Origin: a virus
Direction: 5' to 3' (one strand)
Virus record (IMG/VR): IMGVR_UViG_3300005529_000016
Coordinates: 1 to 43,792 of that record
DNA: 43,792 bases
The notes under the pieces were generated by a model that did not search any database, had not been told where the DNA came from, and saw only the letters and a list, made by a program, of their open reading frames with translations. Within the stretch, counting starts at the first letter, position 1; each line of letters begins with the position of its first letter. The translations under genes and the position numbers were made by a program. This document shows, one piece after another, positions 7,413 to 15,603 of this stretch.

Positions 7413-7739
7413 GTGCCCCGCAAGCCGCAGGCCCACCGGCCCGGTACAGGCGCCCGCACCCCCCGTCACGAGCCGCCCCGCCCCACGTCCGCCCAGCGTG
7501 GTTACGGTGCCGACTGGCAGCGTGCCCGCGCCGCGTTCCTGGCCCAGCACCCCTTCTGCGTCCAGTGCCAGGAGGAGGGCAAGGTGGTGCTCGCCACCGT
7601 GGTAGACCACCAGGTGCCGCACAAGGGCGACGGCGGGCTCTTCTGGGACGAGGGCAACTGGCAACCCCTCTGTGAGACGCACCACAACCGCAAGACGGCC
7701 CGGCAGGACGGCGGCTTCGGACGCAACCCGCAGGGCTGA
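7413..7739 (+). CDS. HNH endonuclease, packaging-associated
   Basis: The 108-residue protein carries an HNH nuclease domain in its C-terminal half: FCVQCQEEG supplies one Cys pair, VVDHQVPH the first His, WDEGNWQPLCETHHNRKT the Asn/His part. Small HNH proteins directly before the small terminase are a hallmark of HK97-like phages with cohesive ends, where the HNH protein works with terminase in cutting cos. GTG start; the first 20 residues include GTGARTP, encoded by a copy of the dispersed palindrome. Confidence 0.88.
   Translation: MPRKPQAHRPGTGARTPRHEPPRPTSAQRGYGADWQRARAAFLAQHPFCVQCQEEGKVVLATVVDHQVPHKGDGGLFWDEGNWQPLCETHHNRKTARQDGGFGRNPQG
7443..7460. repeat. Dispersed 18-bp palindromic repeat
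   Basis: GGTACAGGCGCCCGCACC, identical to the copies at 19277 and 24449. It lies 30 bases inside the HNH gene, encoding part of its non-conserved N-terminus. Confidence 0.8.
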
Positions 7740-7932
7740 GGCGGCGGTCTAACTAGGGGGCGCACGGCAGCCCGGGCCCGGCCGACCGGACGCGGTGGCG
7801 ACGACGCCAGGGGCCGCCCCGGGCACGCGGGAGGGGGAGGGGGCCGATTTTTTAGGGGTTCGGCCCGCCAGACCGTATGCCCAGCGTTCCGCGTTTTTTC
7901 ACGGGTTTCGGACTTTTTTTTGGGAGGGAGCC
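7740..7932 (+). other. Non-coding HNH-terminase gap, candidate cos region
   Basis: This 193-base gap between the HNH and small terminase genes holds no gene. It contains purine-rich GGGAGGGGGAGGGGG followed by a T6 run at 7848-7853, then T6 at 7894-7899 and T8 at 7914-7921. T runs of this size are rare elsewhere in this genome. In HNH-containing cos phages the cohesive-end site lies near here, so this is the most likely packaging site. The ends themselves cannot be read from an assembled circle. Confidence 0.4.
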
Positions 7933-8424
7933 ATGTCCGCTCGCGGACCGTCGCCGACGCCGACGCCGATCCTGGAGGCGCGCGGCTCCTGGCGCGCGAA
8001 GGAGCGCGCCGGCGAGCCGCGGCCGCCGGTCAAGGCGCCGAGCTGCCCGGCCTGGCTCGGCAAGGAGGCCAAGGCGGAATGGAAGCGGCAGGTGAAGCTG
8101 CTCGTGGCCGCCGGCGTCCTGGCCGAGCTCGACCGCGCGGCGCTGGCCGCTTGGTGCGAGGCCTGGGAGGAGTTCGTCCTGGCCCGGCACGTCATCGCCC
8201 ACGGCGAGCCGGACGGCGCCAACAAGGGCCACGTCGTGCGCGGCAGCGCCGGCAGCTTCGTGGTCAGCCCGTGGGTGCGCGTCAAGAACGCCGCGGTGCA
8301 GCGGCTGCTGCAGCTCGCGGCGCAGTTCGGCTTCACGCCGGCGGCCCGGGCCCGGCTGCAGGTTGCCGGCGAGGACGCCGGCGAGCTCGACGAGCGCGAG
8401 CGATTCTTCGGCACGGTGGGGTAG
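7933..8424 (+). CDS. terS: Terminase small subunit (P27-like)
   Basis: ATG 7933 follows GGGAGGGAG. Starts further upstream would translate the T-rich gap and are rejected. The 163-residue protein has the P27-type features: Pro-rich lead, then CPAWLGKEAKAEWKRQVKLL, DRAALAAWCEAWEEFVLARH and a C-terminal helix AAVQRLLQLAAQFGFTPAAR. Small terminase recognises the packaging site and loads the large subunit. Gene order HNH-TerS-TerL supports the call. Confidence 0.88.
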   Translation: MSARGPSPTPTPILEARGSWRAKERAGEPRPPVKAPSCPAWLGKEAKAEWKRQVKLLVAAGVLAELDRAALAAWCEAWEEFVLARHVIAHGEPDGANKGHVVRGSAGSFVVSPWVRVKNAAVQRLLQLAAQFGFTPAARARLQVAGEDAGELDERERFFGTVG

Positions 8425-8426
8425 GC

Positions 8427-8624
8427 GTGGCGTACATGAGGCCTTACACCCCTGACGAGCTGGCGGCCCTGCGGCTGCACTGCCCGGCCTGCGCCTGGCG
8501 GGGCCGGGGCGCCGACGCGGTCACGCCGCCCGACGACCTGATCAAGTGCCCCCGCTGCGGCGCGGCGGCACACCTTTGCCCGGGGGAGAGGAGGCCAGGT
8601 GAACGCGACAGCCGTCAGCGCTGA
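8427..8624 (+). CDS. Small zinc-ribbon protein, 65 aa
   Basis: GTG 8427 lies two bases after the TerS stop; an ATG nine bases further on is an alternative. The protein carries two Cys pairs, HCPACAWRG and KCPRCGAAAHLCPG, the pattern of a zinc ribbon. It overlaps the start of the large terminase gene by 26 bases. Both frames look used: the Cys pairs are regularly spaced and the downstream TerL start is well supported. Its role between the two terminase genes is unknown. Confidence 0.55.
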   Translation: MAYMRPYTPDELAALRLHCPACAWRGRGADAVTPPDDLIKCPRCGAAAHLCPGERRPGERDSRQR

Positions 8625-10299
8625 GTGGCGGGACCTCCTGCGCCTGCTGCCGGGCTACGACCCCTTCGCCCAGGCGGACGGCTGCTGGTTCGACCCGGAC
8701 GCGGCCAAGCTCGCCCTCGACTTCATCGCCGAGTGCGTGACCCACGTCGAGGGGGCCCTGGCCGGCCGGCCCTTCGAGCTCGAGCCCTGGCAGCGGTCCT
8801 TCGTGGCCAACCTGATGGGCTGGAAGCGGACCGACGAGCTGGGCCGGCCCGTCCGCCGCTACAAGGAGGCCCTGCTCTACGTGCCGCGCAAGAACGGCAA
8901 GACGCCCCTGGCCGCGGCCCTGGCCCTCTACGTCTTCTTCTGCGACGGCGAGGCGGGCCAGCAAGACTACGTCGCCGCGGCCAACCGCGAGCAGGCCAAC
9001 ATGCTTTTCCGCCAGTGCAAGGGCATGATCCAGAACGACCGCCGGCTCTCGAAGCGCTGCCGGGTCTACGGCGGCAACGGCATGGGCGGGCACAGCCGCA
9101 GCATCGTCAAGCCCGCCGACAACAGCTTCCTGCACGTCATCAGCGCCGACGCGGACAGCAAACACGGGGGCAACAGCCACCTGGTCGTCATCGACGAGCT
9201 GCACGCCCAGCCCTCGCGCGACCTGGTGGACACCCTGACCACCTCGACGGCCAGCCTCAACCGCAAGCAGAACCTCACCATCTACATCACCACCGCCGAC
9301 TTCAACCGGCCGAGCATCTGCAACGAGAAGCACGCCCTGGCCTGCGCCGTGCGCGACAACCGGGGCGACCGGGCCGCCCCGGGCTTCGCCCCGCACTTCC
9401 TGCCCTGCGTCTACGAGGCCCTGCCGACCGACGACTGGAAGAGCCCGGAGACCTGGAAGAAGGCCAACCCCAACCTCGGCGTGAGCGTGTCGCTGGAGTA
9501 CCTGGAGCGCGAGTGCAAGAAGGCCCAGGACACCCCGGCGTACGAGAACACCTACCGCCGGCTGCACCTCAACCAGAAGACCGAGACGGACACGCGGGCG
9601 ATCCCCATGGACCGCTGGGACGCGGCCCCGGGCCCGGCGCCGCTGGTGACCGACGCGGAGACCTTCCGGGCCCACGAGGAGCGCCTGGCCGGCCGGAGCT
9701 GTTTCGGCGGGCTCGACCTCTCGACGACGACGGACATCAGCGCCTGCCCCTTCGTCTTCCCGGACGGCCAGGGCGGCTACGACGTCCTGCCCTACTTCTG
9801 GGTGCCGCGCGAGGGCGCCCGCCGGCGCGAGCTGCGCGACCGGGTGCCGTACGAGACCTGGGCCCGGCTGGGCCTGGTCCGCTTCACCGAGGGCGACGTC
9901 ATCGACTACGACGTCATCCGCGCCGACCTCAACCTGCTGCGCGAGCGGTTCCACGTCCGGGAGATCGCCGCGGACCGCTGGAACGCGACCCAGCTCATCA
10001 CCCAGCTGCAGGGCGACGGCTTCGAGGTCGTCGCCTACGGCCAGGGCTACAAGGACATGACGGCCCCGACCAAGGAGCTGATCAAGCTCGTCGTCGAGGG
10101 CAAGCTCCGCCACCACGGGCACCTTGTGCTGCGATGGATGGCCGCCAACACCGCAACCGAGCAGGACGCGGCGGGCAACCTCAAGCCGTCGAAGAAGAAG
10201 AGCACGGAGCGCATCGACGGCATCGTCGGGGTGATCATGGCCCTGGGCCGGGCGCTGCTCGCCGGCGGCGGCGACGGGCCCACGCTCACCTTCTGGTAG
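8599..10299 (+). CDS. terL: Terminase large subunit (Terminase_1 type)
   Basis: The 566-residue protein is the packaging motor and nuclease. The ATPase part has the Walker A variant PRKNGKTP (residues 96-103) and Walker B LVVIDE (195-200), followed by the coupling TTSTAS. The nuclease part has Asp373 in GGLDLSTTTD and a late acidic residue in ERIDGIVGVIMALGRA. Length and motifs match the HK97-like Terminase_1 family, which goes with an HNH partner and cos packaging. GTG start preceded by GGAGGCCAG. Confidence 0.95.
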   Translation: MNATAVSAEWRDLLRLLPGYDPFAQADGCWFDPDAAKLALDFIAECVTHVEGALAGRPFELEPWQRSFVANLMGWKRTDELGRPVRRYKEALLYVPRKNGKTPLAAALALYVFFCDGEAGQQDYVAAANREQANMLFRQCKGMIQNDRRLSKRCRVYGGNGMGGHSRSIVKPADNSFLHVISADADSKHGGNSHLVVIDELHAQPSRDLVDTLTTSTASLNRKQNLTIYITTADFNRPSICNEKHALACAVRDNRGDRAAPGFAPHFLPCVYEALPTDDWKSPETWKKANPNLGVSVSLEYLERECKKAQDTPAYENTYRRLHLNQKTETDTRAIPMDRWDAAPGPAPLVTDAETFRAHEERLAGRSCFGGLDLSTTTDISACPFVFPDGQGGYDVLPYFWVPREGARRRELRDRVPYETWARLGLVRFTEGDVIDYDVIRADLNLLRERFHVREIAADRWNATQLITQLQGDGFEVVAYGQGYKDMTAPTKELIKLVVEGKLRHHGHLVLRWMAANTATEQDAAGNLKPSKKKSTERIDGIVGVIMALGRALLAGGGDGPTLTFW

Positions 10300-10310
10300 G
10301 AGACCGCGCC

Positions 10311-10508
10311 GTGCGACGCCTCCGAACCCTCTGCCGCCGGGCCGGCCTCGCGCTGGCCGGCAACGTCTGGGAGCTGGCCGCGGCCGCCGGCGTGGGCCTC
10401 ATCGCCTGGGGCCTGGCCTGGCTCTTCCACCTGGCCATGGCGCCGCTCGTCTGCGGCGCGGCACTACTGACGCTCGGCGTCCTGGGGGCACGGCGATGGG
10501 GTTCCTGA
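10311..10508 (+). CDS. Small membrane protein between terminase and portal, 65 aa
   Basis: A GTG start 11 bases after the TerL stop. Two hydrophobic stretches (ELAAAAGVGLIAWGLAWLF and APLVCGAALLTLGVLGA) after a basic N-terminus predict a two-helix inner-membrane protein. Its stop overlaps the portal start by 13 bases. It resembles a holin in size, but its place inside the packaging module makes a head-assembly or membrane-docking role equally possible. Confidence 0.6.
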   Translation: MRRLRTLCRRAGLALAGNVWELAAAAGVGLIAWGLAWLFHLAMAPLVCGAALLTLGVLGARRWGS

Positions 10509-12727
10509 GTCGCATCCTGGCACCCGAGCGGCGGACCTCCCTGGAGAACCCGTCGTTCGACCTCAACAACCCGCCGGACTGGGCGTTCGACATGCTCGGC
10601 GCCCGCAAGTCGAGCGCGGGCGTCAACGTCAACCCCGAGACGGCGCTGACGCTCGACACGGTCTGGCGCGGGGTCAACCTGATCGCCGGCGACGTCGGCA
10701 AGCTGCCGCTCTACGTCTACCGGCGCGAGGGCCGGGGCAAGGAGAAGGACCGCGCCCACCCGGCCTACTACCTGCTCAGGCGCAAGCCCAACGAGGCGAT
10801 GACCGCCTTCCAGTGGCGCCGGCTGTCGATCGCGCACGCGCTCTTGCACGGCAACGGCTACAGCTACATCCGCCGCGGCCCCGACTACCGGCCCGTCGAA
10901 CTGCTGCCGCTCAGCCCGGTGCAGACCTGGCCCGTGCGCGTCAACGGGGTCATCTGGTACGTGACGAAGGTCCTGGGCAACGACGAGATGCGCAAGATCC
11001 CGCGGCACGACATGCTGCACGTCAAGGGCTTCGGGCCCGACGGCCTGCAGGGCTACAACTGGGTCGCCAAGGCGAGGGAGACGCTGGGCCTCAGCATGGC
11101 CGGGCTGCAGTACAGCTCGGTCTTCTACCGCAACAACGCGAAGCCCAGCGTGGTGATCACCTTCCCCCAGGCGATGGACAAGCGGTCCCGCGACGAGCTG
11201 CGCGACGGCTGGGAGCGGATGCAGAGCGGGCTGGAGAACGCCCACCGCACCGCCGTCTTAGACCGCGGCGGCGACATCAAGGAGATGACCATCAACGCGC
11301 GGGACGCGCAGATGATCGAGACCATGAAGCTCGGGCGCGTCCAGGTGGCCAACCTGCTCGGCCTGCCGCCGCACAAGCTCGGGGACGACGGCAAGACCGC
11401 CTACAACAGCCTCGAGCAGGAGAACCAGCAGTACCTCGACGAGGGCCTCGACCCCTGGCTGGTCAACGTGGAGGAGGAGAGCTGGGACAAGCTGCTGACG
11501 GAGGACGAGAAGACCGGGGACACTCACGAGGTCCTCTTCGACCGCAAGCGGCTGGTGCGGGCCGACGTCGCCGCGCGCACCACCTACTACGTCCAGGGCC
11601 TGACCAACGGCTGGCTGTCGATCGACGACGTGCGCGAGGAGGAGGACTACAACCCTCTGCCGGGCGGCCTGGGCGGGCAGTTCCGCGCCCCGCTCAACAC
11701 CGCCGCACTCGGCGGCGCCGCCGGCGGGGAGGAAGGGGAGGGCGGCGGCCTGGTCGCCGGCGAGCCGGCAGGGGTCCTCCTGGACACCGCCGACCTGCGC
11801 CAGCGCTTCACCTGGGACTGCGGGCCCACGGCCCTGCAGATCGCCTGCGGGCTGTTCGGCGTCGGTCCCGAATCCCCCGACGAGTGGGTCAAGCTCGTGG
11901 GCGCGACCGAGAAGGACGGCACCGACCCCGCCGCCATGATGCGCGCCGCCGTGGGCCTGGGCCTGGCGGTCACCGCCGGCGAGATGACGGTCGAGGACCT
12001 CGGCCGCTTCTTCGCCCAGGGCCGGCCCGTCGTCGTCGCCATGCAGGCCCTCGACTACCCGGCGACCGGGACCCGGGCCGGGCATTACGCGGTCGTCAAC
12101 GGCGTGGGCCTGGGCCAGGTGATGCTGCAGGACCCGGTCAGGGGCCGCGTGATGTTGCCGCAGGAGGACTTCACGAAGGCCTGGCACGACGTCGGGGCCG
12201 ACGGCACCCAGTACAAGCAGCTCGGCATCGCCCTGGGCGAGGAGCCCCTGCCGCCCGAACAGTCCGACGTGGACACCGAGCTGGAGGACGACGACCCGCC
12301 CGATGACCCGCCGGCGGACCCGCCGGACGACGGCCAGCGGACCCGGCTGCTGGAGGCGCACCGGCTGCTGCTGGAGAGCGCCCTGGCCCGCATGGCGCGG
12401 CGGCTGGGCAGCCAGGCCCGCAAGGCGGCGCGCAACCCCGCCGGCTTCGGCCGCTGGCTCGACGGCCTGGAGGCGCAGCACCGCGCCGCCGCCGAGGCCG
12501 CCCTGGGCCCGCCCCTGGCGGCGATCGCCGAGCTGACCGGCCGGCCGGCCGCCCCGGCCGCCCTGGCCGGCGAGCTGCTCGGCCGGGCCCGCAAGGCGCT
12601 GCTGGAGACGAGCGGGGCGGCCACCGCCGCGACCCTGGCCGCCCTCGTCGAGCGCGACGCCGGCGAGCTGGAGCGCGCCCTGCCCGGCCTGCTCGCCCGG
12701 CAGGCCCTGGAGGTGCCGCCGTGCTGA
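10496..12727 (+). CDS. Portal protein with an inserted C39-like papain-fold peptidase domain
   Basis: The 743-residue protein is much longer than usual HK97-type portals. Residues 1-400 are a standard portal core (LTLDTVWRGVNLIAGDVGKL, HDMLHVKGFG, GLPPHKLGD). An acidic/Gly linker then leads to a C39-like domain at about 431-585: Gln436 and Cys442 in QRFTWDCGPTALQ, His530 in GHYAVVNGV, Asp546 in MLQDPV. All catalytic positions are present. A Pro/Asp-rich linker and a helical C-terminal part (612-743) follow. Portals form the 12-fold ring for DNA entry and exit. The peptidase could cut head proteins during maturation, act on itself, or be carried into the host. Linkers on both sides and an intact frame argue against an assembly artefact. 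Confidence 0.9.
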   Translation: MGFLSRILAPERRTSLENPSFDLNNPPDWAFDMLGARKSSAGVNVNPETALTLDTVWRGVNLIAGDVGKLPLYVYRREGRGKEKDRAHPAYYLLRRKPNEAMTAFQWRRLSIAHALLHGNGYSYIRRGPDYRPVELLPLSPVQTWPVRVNGVIWYVTKVLGNDEMRKIPRHDMLHVKGFGPDGLQGYNWVAKARETLGLSMAGLQYSSVFYRNNAKPSVVITFPQAMDKRSRDELRDGWERMQSGLENAHRTAVLDRGGDIKEMTINARDAQMIETMKLGRVQVANLLGLPPHKLGDDGKTAYNSLEQENQQYLDEGLDPWLVNVEEESWDKLLTEDEKTGDTHEVLFDRKRLVRADVAARTTYYVQGLTNGWLSIDDVREEEDYNPLPGGLGGQFRAPLNTAALGGAAGGEEGEGGGLVAGEPAGVLLDTADLRQRFTWDCGPTALQIACGLFGVGPESPDEWVKLVGATEKDGTDPAAMMRAAVGLGLAVTAGEMTVEDLGRFFAQGRPVVVAMQALDYPATGTRAGHYAVVNGVGLGQVMLQDPVRGRVMLPQEDFTKAWHDVGADGTQYKQLGIALGEEPLPPEQSDVDTELEDDDPPDDPPADPPDDGQRTRLLEAHRLLLESALARMARRLGSQARKAARNPAGFGRWLDGLEAQHRAAAEAALGPPLAAIAELTGRPAAPAALAGELLGRARKALLETSGAATAATLAALVERDAGELERALPGLLARQALEVPPC

Positions 12728-12933
12728 CCGTCTCGATCGCCTGCGACCACTGCGCCCGCGACCTGCTCGCGGACAACCCGGCCGGCTACCGGATCGAGCT
12801 GGTGCCCGAGCGCGCCCCGCCGCGGCTGACCCTGCCCCGGCTGGTCCACTCGCCGCCGCCCGTCGAGAGGGTTCACCACTTCTGTAACCTGGCCTGCCTG
12901 GGCAAGTGGGCGGCCGAGCACGCGAGGACCTGA
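12721..12933 (+). CDS. Small putative zinc-binding protein, 70 aa
   Basis: A GTG start overlaps the portal stop (GTGCTGA). The product has CDHCARDLL near the N-terminus and HHFCNLACLGKW near the C-terminus, two Cys pairs about 50 residues apart that could form one treble-clef or ribbon site. Proteins of this outline occur in head modules of phages from high-GC hosts without known role. It lies directly before the prohead protease. Confidence 0.65.
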   Translation: MLTVSIACDHCARDLLADNPAGYRIELVPERAPPRLTLPRLVHSPPPVERVHHFCNLACLGKWAAEHART

Positions 12934-12935
12934 CC

Positions 12936-13571
12936 ATGCCCGAACGCCGCTTCAGCAAAATGCCCGTCGGCCTGCGCAAGCGGGACGACGGCACCGAGAC
13001 GATCGTGGGCTACGCCGCGGTGTTCTACAACGAGAACGACCCCGGGAGCGAGTACGCCATCTGGGACGACATGCGCGAGCGCATCATGCCCGGCTGCTTC
13101 GACCGGGCGATCCGGGAGGGCCAGGACTGCCGGGCCCTCTTCAACCACGACGCCGACAACCTCCTGGGCCGCGCGGCCGCCGGCACGCTCGCCCTGTCCG
13201 TGGACGGTAAGGGCCTGCGCTACGAGATCACGCCGGCGGACACCACCTGCGCCCGCGACGTGCTGGAGAACCTGCGCGCCGGCAACCTGTCGGGCTCGAG
13301 CTTCAGCTTTATCCCGCGCGACACCACCTTCCGGGAGCTGCGCGTGGACGGCGGCGACCGGACTTACATTCGGGAGGTCAACGACGTGGACTTGATCGAC
13401 GTGGGGCCCGTCACCTACCCGGCCTACGAATCGACGACGGCCGGCCTGCGCGCCGCCGGCGGCGACCTGGCCGGGCTGCGCCAGGAGCTGGAGGAGTGGC
13501 GGAAGAAACAGGGCCCGCCCCTGGCGGCGAAGCTGGCCGCCTACCGGGCGCGGGCCGTGGAGGTGCAGTGA
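12936..13571 (+). CDS. HK97-family prohead protease
   Basis: The 211-residue protein is the serine protease that trims the capsid precursor. It shows IVGYAAVFYNENDPGS, FNHDADNLLG (His71) and NLSGSSFSFIP (Ser121), then DVGPVTYPAYEST, the conserved series of the S78 family. The C-terminal helical tail (LRQELEEWRKKQG) is usual. It is placed just before the capsid gene, its substrate. ATG 12936 lies four bases after the previous stop. Confidence 0.93.
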   Translation: MPERRFSKMPVGLRKRDDGTETIVGYAAVFYNENDPGSEYAIWDDMRERIMPGCFDRAIREGQDCRALFNHDADNLLGRAAAGTLALSVDGKGLRYEITPADTTCARDVLENLRAGNLSGSSFSFIPRDTTFRELRVDGGDRTYIREVNDVDLIDVGPVTYPAYESTTAGLRAAGGDLAGLRQELEEWRKKQGPPLAAKLAAYRARAVEVQ

Positions 13572-13852
13572 TGACGGAGCTGCTCGTCTGCCTGCTCGTC
13601 GCCGCGTTCGTCATGTGCGCCCTGTTCGGCGTCGTGGTGATGGCCGGCATCGTCGCCGAATCCCGCGAGCCCCCGAGGCCCTCGCTGCGGCGGCTGACCC
13701 CGGCCGACGTGGTCCCCCGGAGCGTGCTGATGCCGCCCGGCGTCCGGGTCCGGCGCACGACGGTGAGGCGTAACGACGCCGGCTCCCTGGAGGTGGTGCT
13801 CGAGGTCGAGGCTTACGAGGTAAGGCCGCCGCCCCTCTTTCCTAAGCCTTAG
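13571..13852 (+). CDS. Single-pass membrane protein, 93 aa
   Basis: The ATG directly abuts the protease stop (TGATG). Residues 3-28 (ELLVCLLVAAFVMCALFGVV and following) form one membrane helix. The rest is a short soluble domain rich in Arg and Val (VRVRRTTVRRNDAGSLEVVL). No family is recognised. It is the last gene before the 265-base gap in front of the capsid gene. Confidence 0.6.
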   Translation: MTELLVCLLVAAFVMCALFGVVVMAGIVAESREPPRPSLRRLTPADVVPRSVLMPPGVRVRRTTVRRNDAGSLEVVLEVEAYEVRPPPLFPKP

Positions 13853-13874
13853 AGTGTGACTTTGGAAAAAATGT

Positions 13875-13914
13875 CTAAGACCCCTTGCCAAACACAAATG
13901 TCTTAGCCTATACT
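13875..13914 (+). promoter_or_regulatory. Strong promoter candidate with overlapping inverted repeat
   Basis: TTGCCA (13885-13890) and TATACT (13909-13914), 18 bases apart, each match the sigma-70 consensus at 5 of 6 positions, in an A/T-rich pocket of a GC-rich genome. A 7-bp inverted repeat, CTAAGAC (13875-13881) and GTCTTAG (13900-13906), overlaps the -35 box and spacer and could be an operator or hairpin. It would give the capsid gene its own transcript. Confidence 0.6.
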
Positions 13915-13937
13915 TCCATCACAACCGAATCACGCCC

Positions 13938-13981
13938 GCCCCGCGGCGCGAACGGCCCAGTTCCCACTAGGGCCGCGGGGC
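13938..13981 (+). promoter_or_regulatory. Leader hairpin upstream of capsid gene
   Basis: A perfect 10-bp stem, GCCCCGCGGC paired with GCCGCGGGGC, encloses a 24-base loop. It is 24 bases downstream of the candidate promoter, so it would lie at the 5' end of the capsid messenger. A role in transcript stability or attenuation is possible. Confidence 0.45.
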
Positions 13982-14089
13982 GGAGACGCAAGTCCTCAGT
14001 GGCATCTAAATGTCGGCTGAACTTGCTGGCGACAGTGACCCAGAGACACTGCGCGCCGGTAGGCTCCGCCGATGCCCTTTTTCGGCCAC

Positions 14090-14111
14090 CCTCCGGCGCC
14101 CAGCCCGGAGG
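14090..14111 (+). promoter_or_regulatory. Hairpin covering the capsid ribosome binding site
   Basis: CCTCCGG (14090-14096) can pair with CCGGAGG (14105-14111) across an 8-base loop. The right arm contains the Shine-Dalgarno GGAGGAG at 14107-14113 of the capsid GTG at 14118. Folding would hide the ribosome site. Confidence 0.5.
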
Positions 14112-14117
14112 AGACCC

Positions 14118-15545
14118 GTGGCCGACACCCTCAAGGCCCTCTACGAGCGCAAGGCCAAGCACGCCGGCGAGATCAAGCGCCAGGCCGACCTCGTCAACGC
14201 CGAGAACCGCGACTTCAAGCCCGAGGAGCGCGCGGCCTGGGACCAGGCGAACAAGGACTACGACCAGGTCTGCGCGCAGATCAAGGTCGCCGAGCGCGCC
14301 GCCCAGGTCGAGGCCGACGAGCGCGCCCGGCAGGAGAAGGACCGGCAGATCGGCCGCGACGACTTCGGCGACGAGGAGTCGCGCCGGCGTCAGCAGCCCG
14401 GCACCGACGGCGCCTCGATCACCGAGGAGACGCGGGCGCTGGCGCTCAACGCCTGGTGCCGCCACCAGCTCGGCCACCAGCTGACCGACGGCATGGAGGA
14501 CGCCTGCAAGCAGCTCCGCTTCAACCCGGGGGTGCAGGCCCTCAACCTCCCCCTCTTCGAGACGCGCAGCTTCCAGCAGGCGCAGCAGGGCTTCCGGACC
14601 TTCAACCGGGCCAGCCCCCAGCTCCGCCAGCACTTCCAGGCGGCCACCGCCGAGCGGCGCACCCTGTCGGCGATCGCCGGGCCGGCCGGCGCCTACACCA
14701 TCGTGCCGATGGACCTGATCCGCAACCTGGAAATCAACATGCTGTACTACGGCGGCATGTTGCAGGTCTCGGAAATCATCCGCACCGCCACCGGCGAGCC
14801 CATGCTCTGGCCGACCGCCGACAACACCAGCATCAAGGGCCGCCGGATCAACCAGAACACGCAGGTGGACCTGGCCAACGCCGTCACGGCCGACCCGATC
14901 TTCGGCGCCGTGCAGTGGCAGGCCTGGAAGTACACGTCCGACGCGATCCTGGTCCCCTACGAGCTGCTCGAGGACAGCGTGTTCAACCTGCCCTCGGTCC
15001 TGGGCGAGATGCTCGGCGAGCGGCTGGGCCGCATCCAGAACACGGAGTTCACCACCGGCACGGGCGCCAGCCAGCCCTACGGCATCACGGTCGTCGCCCC
15101 CGTGGGCGTCACGACGGCCGTCAACAACGCGATCGCCGCGGACGAGCTGATCGACACGGTCCACAGCGTGGACGTCGCCTACCGCACGCCGGACGCGGGC
15201 TTCATGTTCCACGACAGCACCATCAAGGCCATCCGCAAGCTCAAGGACGGCCAGGGCCAGTACCTCTGGCAGGCCGGCCTGCAGCAGGGCCGCCCGGACA
15301 GCCTGCTGTCCTACACCCTGACGACCAACAACGACCTGGCCGCGATCGCGGCCTCGGCGGTCGTCGGCGTCTTCGGCCAGCTCTCCAAGTACAAGGTCCG
15401 CCAGGTCAACAACGTGCGCCTCTACCGCCTGCAGGAGCGGTTCCGCGACAACGACCAGGACGGCTTCGTGGCCTTCGTCCGCGCGGACGGCAACCTCCTG
15501 CAGGCCGGCACGGCGCCGGTCAAGACGCTGAAGATGCACAGCTAG
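14118..15545 (+). CDS. Major capsid protein, HK97 fold, with N-terminal scaffold (delta) domain
   Basis: GTG 14118 is chosen for its strong GGAGGAG box; an in-frame ATG at 14010 would add an unconserved Arg-rich lead. The 475-residue protein begins with a coiled-coil delta domain (VADTLKALYERKAKHAGEIK to about residue 95), which the prohead protease should remove. The HK97-type capsid part follows (GAYTIVPMDLIRNLEINMLY, YELLEDSVFNLPSVLGEMLG, GFMFHDSTIKAIRKLKDG and a C-terminal DGFVAFVRADGNLL). Gene order protease-capsid is the standard one. It is the main shell protein of the virion. Confidence 0.95.
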   Translation: MADTLKALYERKAKHAGEIKRQADLVNAENRDFKPEERAAWDQANKDYDQVCAQIKVAERAAQVEADERARQEKDRQIGRDDFGDEESRRRQQPGTDGASITEETRALALNAWCRHQLGHQLTDGMEDACKQLRFNPGVQALNLPLFETRSFQQAQQGFRTFNRASPQLRQHFQAATAERRTLSAIAGPAGAYTIVPMDLIRNLEINMLYYGGMLQVSEIIRTATGEPMLWPTADNTSIKGRRINQNTQVDLANAVTADPIFGAVQWQAWKYTSDAILVPYELLEDSVFNLPSVLGEMLGERLGRIQNTEFTTGTGASQPYGITVVAPVGVTTAVNNAIAADELIDTVHSVDVAYRTPDAGFMFHDSTIKAIRKLKDGQGQYLWQAGLQQGRPDSLLSYTLTTNNDLAAIAASAVVGVFGQLSKYKVRQVNNVRLYRLQERFRDNDQDGFVAFVRADGNLLQAGTAPVKTLKMHS

Positions 15546-15562
15546 ACCCGCCCGCGCGGGGA

Positions 15563-15580
15563 GGTGCGGACGCCCGCACC
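15563..15580. repeat. Dispersed 18-bp palindromic repeat
   Basis: GGTGCGGACGCCCGCACC, one mismatch from a perfect palindrome. It lies between the capsid gene and the GTG at 15604, ending 23 bases before that start. Confidence 0.8.
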
Positions 15581-15603
15581 CCCGCCCGCCGAGGAGCCCG
15601 ACC

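Noticed and set aside
7795-7932. Upstream start for the small terminase
   Set aside because: It would code through the T-tract gap; ATG 7933 has a strong ribosome site.
14010-14117. Upstream ATG for the capsid gene
   Set aside because: It adds an Arg-rich unconserved lead; the GTG at 14118 has a strong GGAGGAG and starts the usual delta domain.
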